In this document: positions 35,909 through 43,742 of the stretch, piece by piece
Layout: every line of letters begins with the position of its first letter
Numbering within the stretch: position 1 is the first letter of the stretch
From: Phycisphaerales bacterium
GTDB taxonomy: Bacteria > Planctomycetota > Phycisphaerae > Phycisphaerales > SM1A02
Direction: 5' to 3'
Assembly (NCBI GenBank): GCA_007693845.1
Contig: RECV01000142.1
Coordinates: 1-64,000 of the forward strand
DNA length: 64,000 bases
Notes under the pieces: model-generated
Seen by the model: only the letters and a program-made list of their open reading frames with translations
Database searches by the model: none
What the model was told of the DNA's origin: nothing
Program-made: the position numbers and the translations under genes

Positions 35909-35914
35909 TACACT
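35909..35914 (+). promoter_or_regulatory. -10-like TACACT, leaderless promoter candidate for the methyltransferase
   Basis: TACACT ends eight bases before ATG 35923. No Shine-Dalgarno and no clear -35 are visible. Confidence 0.4.
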
Positions 35915-35922
35915 GTCGCGCT

Positions 35923-36792
35923 ATGGGACGAAACACCACGAAAGAACGACCGAAATCCTCCCGCCGAAAATCTCGCCGAAAAAAGGCGAAGAAGGGCTGG
36001 CGAACCGCTGAGACAAGCGACCGGCACGAGCTGTACGAACTCTCCGTTCAGGAGCCCGAGGCGGAGTGTGATCTGATCGATCAGATCTGGAAGGAACAGC
36101 GCAGCCGCAAATGCAACCACATCCGCGAAGACTTCTGCGGCACCGCGGCGGTCGCCATGGAGTGGGTCAAGCGCAAGAAGTCCCACACCTCAATCGGCGT
36201 GGACCTGGACCGCGAAGTTCTCGACTGGGCGCGCGACAAACTGCCCCAGCGCCTCGACGTTGAACAACAATCACGGGTCACCCTCATCGAAGGCAACGTG
36301 CTGACGACCAAGACCGAGAAGGTCGACTCCGTGCTGGCGATGAACTTCAGTTACAACCTCTTCAAAACGCGCGATGACCTGCGCAACTATTTCCGCATCG
36401 CACGGGAGTCGCTTGTCGACGATGGCCTGTTTCTGCTGGACGCCTACGGCGGGAGCGAGGCCTTCGAAGAGCTGACCGAGGATCGTGACCTGGACGGCTT
36501 CACCTACGTCTGGGATCAGGCCTCGTACGATCCGATCAGCGGACTCGCCACGAACCATATCCATTTTCACTTTCCCGACGGCACGAAGATGAAGAAGGCC
36601 TTCAGCTACGAGTGGCGGCTCTGGACGCTGCCCGAGGTGCAGGAAGTCCTGCGCGAAGCCGGCTTCAAGAACGTCATCGTGTACTGGGAAGGCACCGATG
36701 AAGAGACCGGCGAGGGTGATGGCGAATGGGCCATCGCCGAGCGCGGCGAAGCGTGCCCCGGCTGGGTGGCCTACCTGGTCGCGGAACGTTGA
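35923..36792 (+). CDS. SAM-dependent class I methyltransferase
   Basis: A 289-residue protein with a very basic N-terminal tail (about 1-30, rich in Lys and Arg) and a Rossmann methyltransferase core. Motif I is altered to HIREDFCGTAAVAMEW. GVDLDREVLDWAR supplies the acidic residue for the ribose. VDSVLAMNFSYNLFKTR and the strand around FLLDAYGG follow. The CGT-type motif I groups it with class I enzymes often annotated methyltransferase domain 25 or 11. The substrate is unknown. The basic tail suggests nucleic acid or ribosome contact. The open frame upstream to 35818 is non-homologous. Confidence 0.82.
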   Translation: MGRNTTKERPKSSRRKSRRKKAKKGWRTAETSDRHELYELSVQEPEAECDLIDQIWKEQRSRKCNHIREDFCGTAAVAMEWVKRKKSHTSIGVDLDREVLDWARDKLPQRLDVEQQSRVTLIEGNVLTTKTEKVDSVLAMNFSYNLFKTRDDLRNYFRIARESLVDDGLFLLDAYGGSEAFEELTEDRDLDGFTYVWDQASYDPISGLATNHIHFHFPDGTKMKKAFSYEWRLWTLPEVQEVLREAGFKNVIVYWEGTDEETGEGDGEWAIAERGEACPGWVAYLVAER

Positions 36793-36812
36793 TCCGACCC
36801 TCCGCTCCATGT

Positions 36813-36837
36813 CGGCGCGACCCGCTTTTTCGCGCCG
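36813..36837. terminator. Hairpin after the methyltransferase gene
   Basis: CGGCGCGA / TCGCGCCG is a perfect eight-pair stem with loop CCCGCTTTT, 20 bases after the stop. The T-run is in the loop, not after the stem, so termination would be inefficient. Confidence 0.4.
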
Positions 36838-36866
36838 TACGTCTCGGCAGCCGCCGTCCGGCCGCC

Positions 36867-36872
36867 TAGAAT
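36867..36872 (+). promoter_or_regulatory. -10-like TAGAAT upstream of the polyprenyl synthase gene
   Basis: TAGAAT lies 31 bases before the ATG at 36904, predicting a leader of about 25 bases. It is five of six to the consensus; no -35 is clear. Confidence 0.35.
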
Positions 36873-36903
36873 ACTGATCCCCGCTTCGTCCGAGACGTTT
36901 CCC

Positions 36904-37908
36904 ATGCGCGGCATGCTGCATCTGGCCCATCTCGATCGATCCATCGCCGAACTGCTCGCTGATCAGCTAGAGCAGGTCGGGGTCGTCTTTGAACGACAAC
37001 TGGCGAGCGATCTCTCCGCGGTGAACGGGCTTTGCCTGCACGTCGAACGCTACCGCGGCAAGATGCTGCGCCCGACGTTGGTGCTGCTGTCGGGACTCGC
37101 CGTCTCCGAAGAACCCCACGACGAGGAGACGTTGAACGAGCGTCACCGGGTCGTTGCCGCCGTGGCCGAAATGATTCACATGGCCACGCTCGTGCATGAT
37201 GATGTGCTCGATGAGGCAGATGTGCGTCGTCAGGGCGCGACGGTCAATCATCTCTGGGGAAACGAAACCGCCGTGATGCTCGGCGACTACCTGATCTCCA
37301 ACGCATTTCATCTCTGTTCGAGTCTGGGCGATCCCGCCGTCAACCTCGCGCTGGGGCAGGTGACAAACACGCTTTGCGAAGGCGAGTTGGTGCAGCTCCA
37401 CCACCGAAACGACTACAGCATCGACGAAGCGACGTATTTCGAGATCGTGCGCCGCAAAACTGCTTCGTTGATCGGCGAATGCTGCCGACAGGGCGCCCTG
37501 CTCAGCGGCGCGAAGCCGGAACACGCTGAATCGCTCTACCGCTACGGCATCGCGCTGGGCATCGCCTTCCAGATTCAGGATGACCTGCTGGATCTCATCG
37601 GCGATGAGGACATTGTGGGCAAATCACTCGGCCGGGACCTGGAAAAGGGCAAGTTGACCCTGCCGGTCACGCACCTGGTGAGCCAGGCCAATCCGGAAGA
37701 CCGCGGCGAATCCCTGCGCGTCCTCAAGCAACGCGATGCCGCCGCGCTGCGCGACCGTTTGCGTGATCACGGTTCGGTGGCCTACGCCCAGGAAACCGCC
37801 CGGCGGTTCGTTCGCGAGGCGAAGTCGGAACTGGAACGCTGGCCCTCCGGCCGCGCGGTTCGCATGTTGCAACGCATGGCGGATTCGGTGATCGATCGCT
37901 CGTATTGA
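36904..37908 (+). CDS. Long-chain polyprenyl diphosphate synthase
   Basis: A 334-residue trans-prenyltransferase that adds isopentenyl units to an allylic diphosphate to make the side chain of menaquinone or ubiquinone. The first aspartate-rich motif DDVLDEAD is at residues 99-106 and the second, DDLLDLIGD, at 226-234. RGKMLRPTLVLLSG and KTASLIGECCRQGA are typical for the octaprenyl/heptaprenyl group (IspB/HepT-like). The residues before the first motif are medium-sized, consistent with a long product, but chain length cannot be fixed by eye. It is a single-subunit type, since no small HepS-like gene is present. Confidence 0.9.
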   Translation: MRGMLHLAHLDRSIAELLADQLEQVGVVFERQLASDLSAVNGLCLHVERYRGKMLRPTLVLLSGLAVSEEPHDEETLNERHRVVAAVAEMIHMATLVHDDVLDEADVRRQGATVNHLWGNETAVMLGDYLISNAFHLCSSLGDPAVNLALGQVTNTLCEGELVQLHHRNDYSIDEATYFEIVRRKTASLIGECCRQGALLSGAKPEHAESLYRYGIALGIAFQIQDDLLDLIGDEDIVGKSLGRDLEKGKLTLPVTHLVSQANPEDRGESLRVLKQRDAAALRDRLRDHGSVAYAQETARRFVREAKSELERWPSGRAVRMLQRMADSVIDRSY

Positions 37909-37959
37909 GCACTTTGCCACATCCCAGAGCGGTGCGGTTGCGCGCCGTCAGGGCTCAGC

Positions 37960-38958
37960 TCACGCGGACAGTTTCAGGTCGTTCTGATCCGACTGGCCGG
38001 CCAGGCAGACACGGTCGCGTCCCTGCTGCTTGGCCTGGTAGAGCGCCTTGTCCGCTGCATCGACCAGATGTTCGGTCGACACTTCAGAGAGGCACTTTAG
38101 ATCGGCGACGCCGAACGACGCCGTCGACTGCACATCGGGGTGCTCTTCCCATCTCATGTTGCGAATGGCTTCGCGATACCGATTGGCGGCGATCATTGCC
38201 TCGTCGGCCGGCGTGTCGGGCAGGATCACGACAAACTCCTCACCGCCGTAGCGGCAGGGAACATCCCCGCCGCGGCCGCTGGACAGGATCTCTGCGAAAT
38301 CTTCAAGCACCTGATCACCGAAGGGATGACCGTGATCATCGTTGAGAGTCTTGAAGTGATCGAGATCGCACAGAATGAGCGAGAGATCGCGGCCGTACCG
38401 CGTGGCTTCGGCAAACTCCTGCTTGAGCCGCTGATCGAAACACGCGCGATTCCACAGGCCGGTCAGACCGTCGATCTGCGCTCGCTGCGCGAGCATCTTG
38501 ATCAGCAGACAGATTCTGACGGCCGAGCGAATTCGGGCCTTGAGCTCAGCCATATCAAACGGCTTGGCAACAAAGTCATGCGCGCCCATGTCCAGGCCGC
38601 GCACGCGCGCATCCGCATCCGTCGAGCCCGACACGAAGATCACCGGAATGTCGTGCGTTGTCGAATCGGTCTTCAACTCCCGAAGAACATCAACTCCATT
38701 CTGATCCGGCAGATCGATATCCAGCAGAATGACCTCGGGCAGCAATGCCCGCGCCATTTCCAGTCCTTCTTCGGCGGTCATGGCGGCGTGAATCTCAAGA
38801 CGCTCCCCGCGAAGGCGCGACTTGAGCAGGCGATGAATCAACTCCGAATCATCGATGGCCAGCAGCCGTGGGATTTGATGTTCACAAACCTGCATGGGTC
38901 CGACTACGTCTCCGAGAACGTGGTCCCTCAGGGCAACTGCTGGATCTGGTGAATCCAT
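37960..38958 (-). CDS. Response regulator diguanylate cyclase (REC-GGDEF)
   Basis: A 332-residue regulator. A receiver domain (about 30-145) has phospho-acceptor D80 in VILLDIDLPDQNG and lysine K132 in FVAKPFD. It is joined by a short helix to a GGDEF domain (about 160-325). The active-site motif is GGEEF (238-242). The inhibitory RxxD site (R229-D232) is exactly five residues before it, so product inhibition by c-di-GMP is expected. It resembles PleD/WspR-type enzymes that make c-di-GMP when phosphorylated. The ATG is eight bases after the stop of the HPt gene, so the two form an operon. Confidence 0.93.
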   Translation of the reverse strand: MDSPDPAVALRDHVLGDVVGPMQVCEHQIPRLLAIDDSELIHRLLKSRLRGERLEIHAAMTAEEGLEMARALLPEVILLDIDLPDQNGVDVLRELKTDSTTHDIPVIFVSGSTDADARVRGLDMGAHDFVAKPFDMAELKARIRSAVRICLLIKMLAQRAQIDGLTGLWNRACFDQRLKQEFAEATRYGRDLSLILCDLDHFKTLNDDHGHPFGDQVLEDFAEILSSGRGGDVPCRYGGEEFVVILPDTPADEAMIAANRYREAIRNMRWEEHPDVQSTASFGVADLKCLSEVSTEHLVDAADKALYQAKQQGRDRVCLAGQSDQNDLKLSA

Positions 38959-38966
38959 CCGGAGGT

Positions 38967-39377
38967 TTACTTACCATCCGGCGAGGCCGTTGCACGTCGA
39001 CACAGACCGATCAATGCCTCCACCCGTTCCGAGAGATCGGCGATTGTGGCCTCTTCATTCAGCTCGCGTTCCAACTTCGCCGCAGAATCCGTTATCTGCG
39101 GAAACCCGTACCCCGCCGCGGCACCTTTGATCTGGTGCGCATAGTCGCGGAGCCGCTCTTTATCCTGTTCCTGCCACGCCTTTTCGATGGACTGGACACG
39201 GTTGTTCATTTCACCCACGAAGTAGGTGATCAACTCAACCATGTCTGCATCACCGGCGTACTCACTGAGCAGCGGGGCATCCGACTGAGATCCCTCGTTA
39301 GGCCTTGCGCGTTCCTCCATACCGCTGATATCGACCGAATCAAGCCGGTCATTCGGCCCAAATGGCAGGAACTTCAC
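38967..39377 (-). CDS. Histidine phosphotransfer (HPt) protein
   Basis: A 136-residue protein whose C-terminal 90 residues form an HPt four-helix bundle, with phospho-histidine H81 in YAHQIKGAAAGYG. It would pass phosphate between a hybrid kinase and a receiver, and its nearest receiver is the REC-GGDEF protein encoded eight bases downstream. The start is unsure: GTG 39377 (used here) or ATG 39320, which would drop a non-conserved N-terminus. No hybrid kinase is encoded nearby, so the phosphate donor is elsewhere. Confidence 0.85.
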   Translation of the reverse strand: MKFLPFGPNDRLDSVDISGMEERARPNEGSQSDAPLLSEYAGDADMVELITYFVGEMNNRVQSIEKAWQEQDKERLRDYAHQIKGAAAGYGFPQITDSAAKLERELNEEATIADLSERVEALIGLCRRATASPDGK

Positions 39378-39428
39378 CTCAGTACGGCCGATAACCGACC
39401 GGTCGATTCCCCCCGCCCTCTCTGGACG

Positions 39429-39917
39429 CTATCCCTCCCCGGACTGACGCATGTCCGCCGGCGTTCGCAGTTCCGCACGGTCGTATCCCCCACCGCGATA
39501 ACCCGCTTCCGTCAGCAAATCGCTCTGCGCAAAGAGCAACGATCCGCTCCCGTCAAAGGTCAGACGGAGCGGATGACGCACCGACGGACGGTCCGGCAGC
39601 GCCGAGACCTCCACATGGAGCAGGCCGGTTGCATTGACAATGCTGCACACCACTTCGGCCGGACCATGTACGCGTCGAAGGACGGCCTCGTGACTCTCAA
39701 CCCACGATGAAAAGATCGCCCGGTCACTACCCGTCTCATCAAGCGGATCGAGCCGCACGACAAGTGTCTCCCGGCGAAAGGCGCGCGCATTCGCGGCAGC
39801 GGACTCTGCCGCACCGTTCTCGGACCATCGGCTGAGCGTGCGAGACCAGCCGATCTCGATCGGCCGGACCAGGCGCGGACAGGGCGTCTCCGCGACAACA
39901 CGAGGCAGCGTCGTCAT
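39429..39917 (-). CDS. Uncharacterised protein coupled to the GbsR-like regulator
   Basis: A 162-residue soluble protein I cannot assign to a family. It has no signal peptide or membrane segment. It is rich in Arg, Glu and Ser and contains an alternating hydrophobic pattern (VVRLDPLD, VVCSIVNATGLLHVEV, LRLTFDGSGSLLFAQ) suggesting a small beta-sheet domain. Its ATG overlaps the stop of the upstream regulator as ATGA, which ties the two products together. It may be a ligand-binding or antagonist partner of the regulator, but this is only inferred from coupling. Confidence 0.6.
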   Translation of the reverse strand: MTTLPRVVAETPCPRLVRPIEIGWSRTLSRWSENGAAESAAANARAFRRETLVVRLDPLDETGSDRAIFSSWVESHEAVLRRVHGPAEVVCSIVNATGLLHVEVSALPDRPSVRHPLRLTFDGSGSLLFAQSDLLTEAGYRGGGYDRAELRTPADMRQSGEG

Positions 39918-40477
39918 GTGTCGCGCTCCATGAACCTGGCCGCAAGCTCCATCGCATCGGTGGAGCCCTCGCCCGGCTGGAGAATCTCCTGACACATCAG
40001 ATCAACCAGCGCGAGGAAACTGAGCAGCTCTTCAAGCCGCGCATTATGGGCTGCCGCGGATTCATCGTTTTCCTGAACGTCCGTGTCGGCTGAACCGCCG
40101 GCACGACATTCCCGCAACTGGTGAATCAGCGGGTCTATCTCGCGACGCTTCCGTTCGCGCAGAATCGTGCGGAAGAGTTTCCAGACATCCTGCTCAGCTT
40201 CGAAATACTCCTTGCGGTCACCCCGGCGATGGACGCGCTGGACGATGCCCCAATCGACGAGATTGCGCAGCGTCATGGACGCGTTGCCGCGACTGATGTC
40301 GAGGGCATCCATGACTTCATCGGTGTTCATCGGCTTGCCGCGGATAAAGAGCAGCGCGTGCACTTCCGCCATCGTGCGCGGGATGCCCCAGTTCGAACCC
40401 ATCTGACCCCAGAGCGCGACAAATCGCTCGCGAGATGCGCGGATGGATGCGTCGTCCTTTTGCAATGCTTCGGACAT
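39914..40477 (-). CDS. GbsR/MarR-family transcriptional regulator
   Basis: A 187-residue winged-helix protein. The segment WGIPRTMAEVHALLFIRGKPMNTDEVMDALDISRGNASMTLRNL is the recognition region of GbsR-type MarR relatives, known from osmoprotectant and membrane-stress control in other bacteria. A C-terminal helical part (about 90-187) likely mediates dimerisation and may bind a ligand. GAGG eight bases before the ATG supports the start. A perfect palindrome TGGTCGACCA (40492-40501) lies just upstream and could be its own operator. The downstream unknown gene is translationally coupled. Confidence 0.85.
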   Translation of the reverse strand: MSEALQKDDASIRASRERFVALWGQMGSNWGIPRTMAEVHALLFIRGKPMNTDEVMDALDISRGNASMTLRNLVDWGIVQRVHRRGDRKEYFEAEQDVWKLFRTILRERKRREIDPLIHQLRECRAGGSADTDVQENDESAAAHNARLEELLSFLALVDLMCQEILQPGEGSTDAMELAARFMERDT

Positions 40478-40491
40478 GAAGAGAACCTCGG

Positions 40492-40501
40492 TGGTCGACC
40501 A
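40492..40501. promoter_or_regulatory. Perfect palindrome near the GbsR-like start
   Basis: TGGTCGACCA is a ten-base perfect palindrome 15 bases before the regulator ATG, in the roughly 250-base divergent region shared with the DciA-like gene. It is a candidate autoregulatory site. Confidence 0.35.
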
Positions 40502-40595
40502 AAGTGATCAGAAAGAAAGCTGGACTCGGACGGATGGCCTGCCGCAAGTGAATGCCGATCCCGAGCAAGTACGGGACAATCCTAACTTCCAGAAG

Positions 40596-40629
40596 GTGGA
40601 TGGACCACCGTTTTCAGAAAATTTTGAAA
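40596..40629. promoter_or_regulatory. Hairpin plus AT-rich near-palindrome in the GbsR/DciA intergenic region
   Basis: GGTGG-ATGGA-CCACC (40596-40610) is followed by GTTTT and then TTTCAGAAAATTTTGAAA (40612-40629), an 18-base near-palindrome with two mismatched pairs. The AT-richness is unusual for this genome. It could be a terminator-like hairpin, an operator or an UP-type element. Confidence 0.35.
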
Positions 40630-40723
40630 CAAATACGTGAAACAACCGCTTTGCAAGCCGGAAACCGGGCGCAGACCGGAATCTGACGCTCCAGACCGGG
40701 CCGGTGTCCGCCACCTCCCGGAG

Positions 40724-40729
40724 TAGAAT
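40724..40729 (+). promoter_or_regulatory. -10-like TAGAAT overlapping the DciA-like start region
   Basis: TAGAAT overlaps ATG 40728 and ends seven bases before an in-frame GTG at 40737. If it is a real -10, the protein must start at the GTG, on a leaderless transcript. Confidence 0.4.
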
Positions 40730-41090
40730 GACGGGCGTGCGTGACCCCCAGCAGCAACTCGACTCGCTCCGCAAGTACCGCCAGCGGCGGGAACGGGAGA
40801 CCTCCATTCACGACCTCGTCGCGCAGGCCCGCCAGACCGCCAAGCGCGATGAGAAGCGGCTGGGGTCACTCGTTCAGCTCTGGGAGCAGTGCATCCCGCC
40901 CGAACTGGCGGCCCGGACCGCGCTGACGGGCATTCGCCGCGGCGTGCTGCACGTGCTGGTCGATTCCACCGCAACCGGATTCGAGCTCGACCGCGTCCTC
41001 CGCAGCGGGGCGGAAGCCCAACTTCGCGCGGCCTACCGCGGCACACTCCTGCGCGTCCGCACCAAAATCGGCCTTCATCTCAACGACTGA
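40728..41090 (+). CDS. DciA-like (DUF721) replicative helicase loader
   Basis: A protein of 120 residues (117 if GTG 40737 is used). The C-terminal half (LGSLVQLWEQCIPPELAARTALTGIRRGVLHVLVDST, then LRAAYRGTLLRVRTKIG) fits the DUF721/DciA fold, a KH-like domain that helps load DnaB helicase in bacteria without DnaC or DnaI. The N-terminal half is basic and probably disordered. GGAG sits too close to the ATG for normal use. The assignment rests on the pattern and size, since DciA sequences diverge strongly. Confidence 0.7.
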   Translation: MTGVRDPQQQLDSLRKYRQRRERETSIHDLVAQARQTAKRDEKRLGSLVQLWEQCIPPELAARTALTGIRRGVLHVLVDSTATGFELDRVLRSGAEAQLRAAYRGTLLRVRTKIGLHLND

Positions 41091-41168
41091 TCCACCGATC
41101 CCATGAAACGGTTGAAACAGGTATCGTGAAGTGAGCGCCATTCGCGCACTGCGACCTTCAGCTCCGTC

Positions 41169-42992
41169 ATGAACGTTCTGCTTCTCGTCGGCATCGGTGG
41201 TCTGCTTCTGCTCATCGCGGGCAGGACGTATCCGTACTGGATCGCGCGGCTTTTCCGCGAGGACGATACGAACCCGACCCCGGCCGAAGCGCACGCCGAC
41301 GGCCGGGACTACGTGAAAAGCCCTTCGCAGGTTGTCTTCGCGCATCACTTTGCATCGATCGCCGGCGCGGGGCCGATCATCGGTCCGATCCTCGCGTTCA
41401 TCTTCGGCTGGATGCCCGCGTGGCTGTGGATCATCGTCGGCGGCATCTTCTACGGCGCGGTGCACGACATGACCACGATGTTCGTCTCCGTACGAGAGAG
41501 CGGCAAGACGATTGCGGAAATCTCGCGGCGAACACTCGGCCAGGCGGGCTTTCTGATCTTCATCGCGTTTCTCATTCTCGTCCTCACGCTAATCAACGCG
41601 ATCTTTCTCAACCTCTCTGCCGCAGCGCTCACTTCGCTTATTCCCTTTGAAGCGCTCGAACTCGACCGCGACACCTCCGTTCTCCGCGCGGTCGACTACG
41701 GTGGGGGCGAAGTCGCGCAGATCGGCGGCATCGCGACCACCTCCGTGTTCTTCATCACGCTCTGCGCGCCGATTCTCGGCTGGTTGATCTACCGCCGCGT
41801 CATCCGCGGCCTCGCCGCTTTCGGCATCGCGTCGGTCATCTGCCTGCTCAGCATTCTCATCGGCTTTCAGTTCCCCATCGCGATGCACGCCGTCGCGGAG
41901 TGGTGGTTCTGCGAAGCGGACCCCGACCTCACCGGCGCGCGGGCGCAGAACATCTGGCGCATTCTGCTGGCGGGATACGTTCTGATCAGTTGCTGGATCC
42001 CGGTCTGGATGATCCTCCAGCCGCGTGACTTTGTGAACGTGCAGATTCTTTACGGCGGATTGATTTTGCTTTTGACCGGCACGATCGTCGCGGGCTTCAC
42101 CGGCGCGACCATCAGCGCGGACACGGCGTTCACGATCGATGTCGGCGCCGAGCGGCTCGGGGCCGTCTGGCCATTCCTCTTCATTACGATCGCCTGCGGC
42201 GCGATCAGCGGGTTTCACAGTCTCGTCGCCACCGGCACCACGGTGAAACAGATCGGCCGGGAAAGCGACTGCCGACGAATCGGCTACAACGCGATGCTGC
42301 TGGAGAGCTTTCTCGCGCTGCTCGTGCTCGCCGCGATCGCCAGCCAATTCACCCACACGGACTACCTCACCCACGTCTGGCCGGAAGAAGGCGCGGGCAA
42401 TCCGGTGCTCGCCTTCGCGCTCGCCTGCGGCAATCTGTTCAGCGGACTCGGCATCCCGCGCGACATCGGCGCGGTGCTCGGCATCCTGGTGATCGAAGGA
42501 TTCCTCGTGACCACGCTCGACACCGCCGTGCGCCTCTGCCGGTATCTCTTCGAGGAACTGTGGAACGGGATCTTCAAGACCCGCACGCCGGCGATCCTGC
42601 GCTGGCGCAGTACCAATACGTTCCTTGCGATCGCGGCGATGCTGGTGCTCGCCTTCTCGCAGTACTACGGCGAGATCTGGCCAGTCTTCGGCTCGGGCAA
42701 CCAACTCATCGGCGCCCTCGCGCTGACCACCGTACTAATCTGGCTGTTGCAGCGGCGGCGCACCGTCTGGTTCGTCGCGATCCCCGCTGTATTCATGGTC
42801 GTAACGACATTGAGCGCACTGTGGACGAAGATGTGGCTGGACTATCAGGATGACCGCCCGATCCTCGCCTTCGCCGGCGCAATCCTGTTCGTGCTCGCGC
42901 TGGCGTTCGTGCTGGTCGCGGCCGGGCGCATCTGGGCCACTCTGCGCGAATTGCGAGAACAAGCGACACGAGTCGGCGAGGACAATCCCTGA
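41169..42992 (+). CDS. cstA: Carbon starvation protein CstA (peptide/pyruvate transporter)
   Basis: A 607-residue membrane protein with about 15 hydrophobic helices. The conserved N-terminal segments are present: YVKSPSQVVFAHHFASIAGAGPIIGP, then FGWMPAWLWIIVGGIFYGAVHD, and later GFHSLVATGTTVKQI. CstA proteins import pyruvate or peptides, usually in carbon limitation. It is shorter than the E. coli protein (701), as is common outside enterobacteria. The stop overlaps the next start (TGATG), so the DUF2071 gene is translationally coupled. Confidence 0.93.
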   Translation: MNVLLLVGIGGLLLLIAGRTYPYWIARLFREDDTNPTPAEAHADGRDYVKSPSQVVFAHHFASIAGAGPIIGPILAFIFGWMPAWLWIIVGGIFYGAVHDMTTMFVSVRESGKTIAEISRRTLGQAGFLIFIAFLILVLTLINAIFLNLSAAALTSLIPFEALELDRDTSVLRAVDYGGGEVAQIGGIATTSVFFITLCAPILGWLIYRRVIRGLAAFGIASVICLLSILIGFQFPIAMHAVAEWWFCEADPDLTGARAQNIWRILLAGYVLISCWIPVWMILQPRDFVNVQILYGGLILLLTGTIVAGFTGATISADTAFTIDVGAERLGAVWPFLFITIACGAISGFHSLVATGTTVKQIGRESDCRRIGYNAMLLESFLALLVLAAIASQFTHTDYLTHVWPEEGAGNPVLAFALACGNLFSGLGIPRDIGAVLGILVIEGFLVTTLDTAVRLCRYLFEELWNGIFKTRTPAILRWRSTNTFLAIAAMLVLAFSQYYGEIWPVFGSGNQLIGALALTTVLIWLLQRRRTVWFVAIPAVFMVVTTLSALWTKMWLDYQDDRPILAFAGAILFVLALAFVLVAAGRIWATLRELREQATRVGEDNP

Positions 42993-43726
42993 TGACATCG
43001 TTCCGTCCCATCATGCGCATGCAGTGGAAACACCTGCTGTTCGTCCACTGGCCGATCCCGGTGGAGATCATGCGGCCTCTGATCCCCGCGTGCTTCGAGG
43101 TCGATACTTTCGATGACCAGGCGTGGGTCGGGCTGGTGCCGTTCACGATGCGCGATGTCAGTCCGGTCGGGTTGCCGCGCGTTCCCTGGCGCGGCGTCAC
43201 GGACTTCCACGAGTGCAACGTGCGCACCTATGTGCGGTTCGGCGAAGAAGTCGGCGTCTATTTCTTCTCACTCGATGCCGCCAGCCGATTGGGCGTCTGG
43301 GGCGCGAAGACGTTCTTTCACCTGCCGTATAAAAATGCGCGCATTTCGTTACACCGGCACGGTGAGTCGATTGACTATCGTGTGGATCGACTGGACCCGC
43401 CGCGCGCGACGATGCACTGTCGCTGGTCGGTCGGCGAACCGCTGCCGCGCTCACAACCGGGTGAACTGCCGCACTTCCTCACCGAACGGTACCAACTGAT
43501 GACGACGGACCGCGCGGGTCAGCCGCGCCGTTGCCGCATCGCGCACGATCTCTGGCCGCTGCGCGCGGCGCAGCTTGTGGAGTTGAACGATGAACTCGTC
43601 GCCGCGGCGGGCCTGCAGGTGCCCTCATCACCGCCTCTGGTTCACCATGTGGACCATATCGACGTGCGCGCGGGCCGCCTCGAAACGCTTCGAAAACCCG
43701 ACGGCACTTCAGAAGGCGTGGGTTGA
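42992..43726 (+). CDS. DUF2071 (YqjF-like) protein
   Basis: A 244-residue cytoplasmic protein of the DUF2071/YqjF family, recognisable by MQWKHLLFVHWPIPVEIMRPLIP near the start, WVGLVPFTMRDVSP, FHECNVRTYVRF and VYFFSLDAASRLGVW. The fold is related to acetoacetate decarboxylase-like barrels, but no activity is established. It overlaps the cstA stop by one base and so depends on cstA translation. The stop is 16 bases from a convergent lipoprotein gene. Confidence 0.88.
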   Translation: MTSFRPIMRMQWKHLLFVHWPIPVEIMRPLIPACFEVDTFDDQAWVGLVPFTMRDVSPVGLPRVPWRGVTDFHECNVRTYVRFGEEVGVYFFSLDAASRLGVWGAKTFFHLPYKNARISLHRHGESIDYRVDRLDPPRATMHCRWSVGEPLPRSQPGELPHFLTERYQLMTTDRAGQPRRCRIAHDLWPLRAAQLVELNDELVAAAGLQVPSSPPLVHHVDHIDVRAGRLETLRKPDGTSEGVG

Positions 43727-43742
43727 ACGGGCGCAGAACCGT

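Noticed and set aside
41589-42704. 371-residue minus-strand frame over cstA
   Set aside because: It is almost entirely Arg, Glu, Asp and Ala; a shadow of hydrophobic codons.
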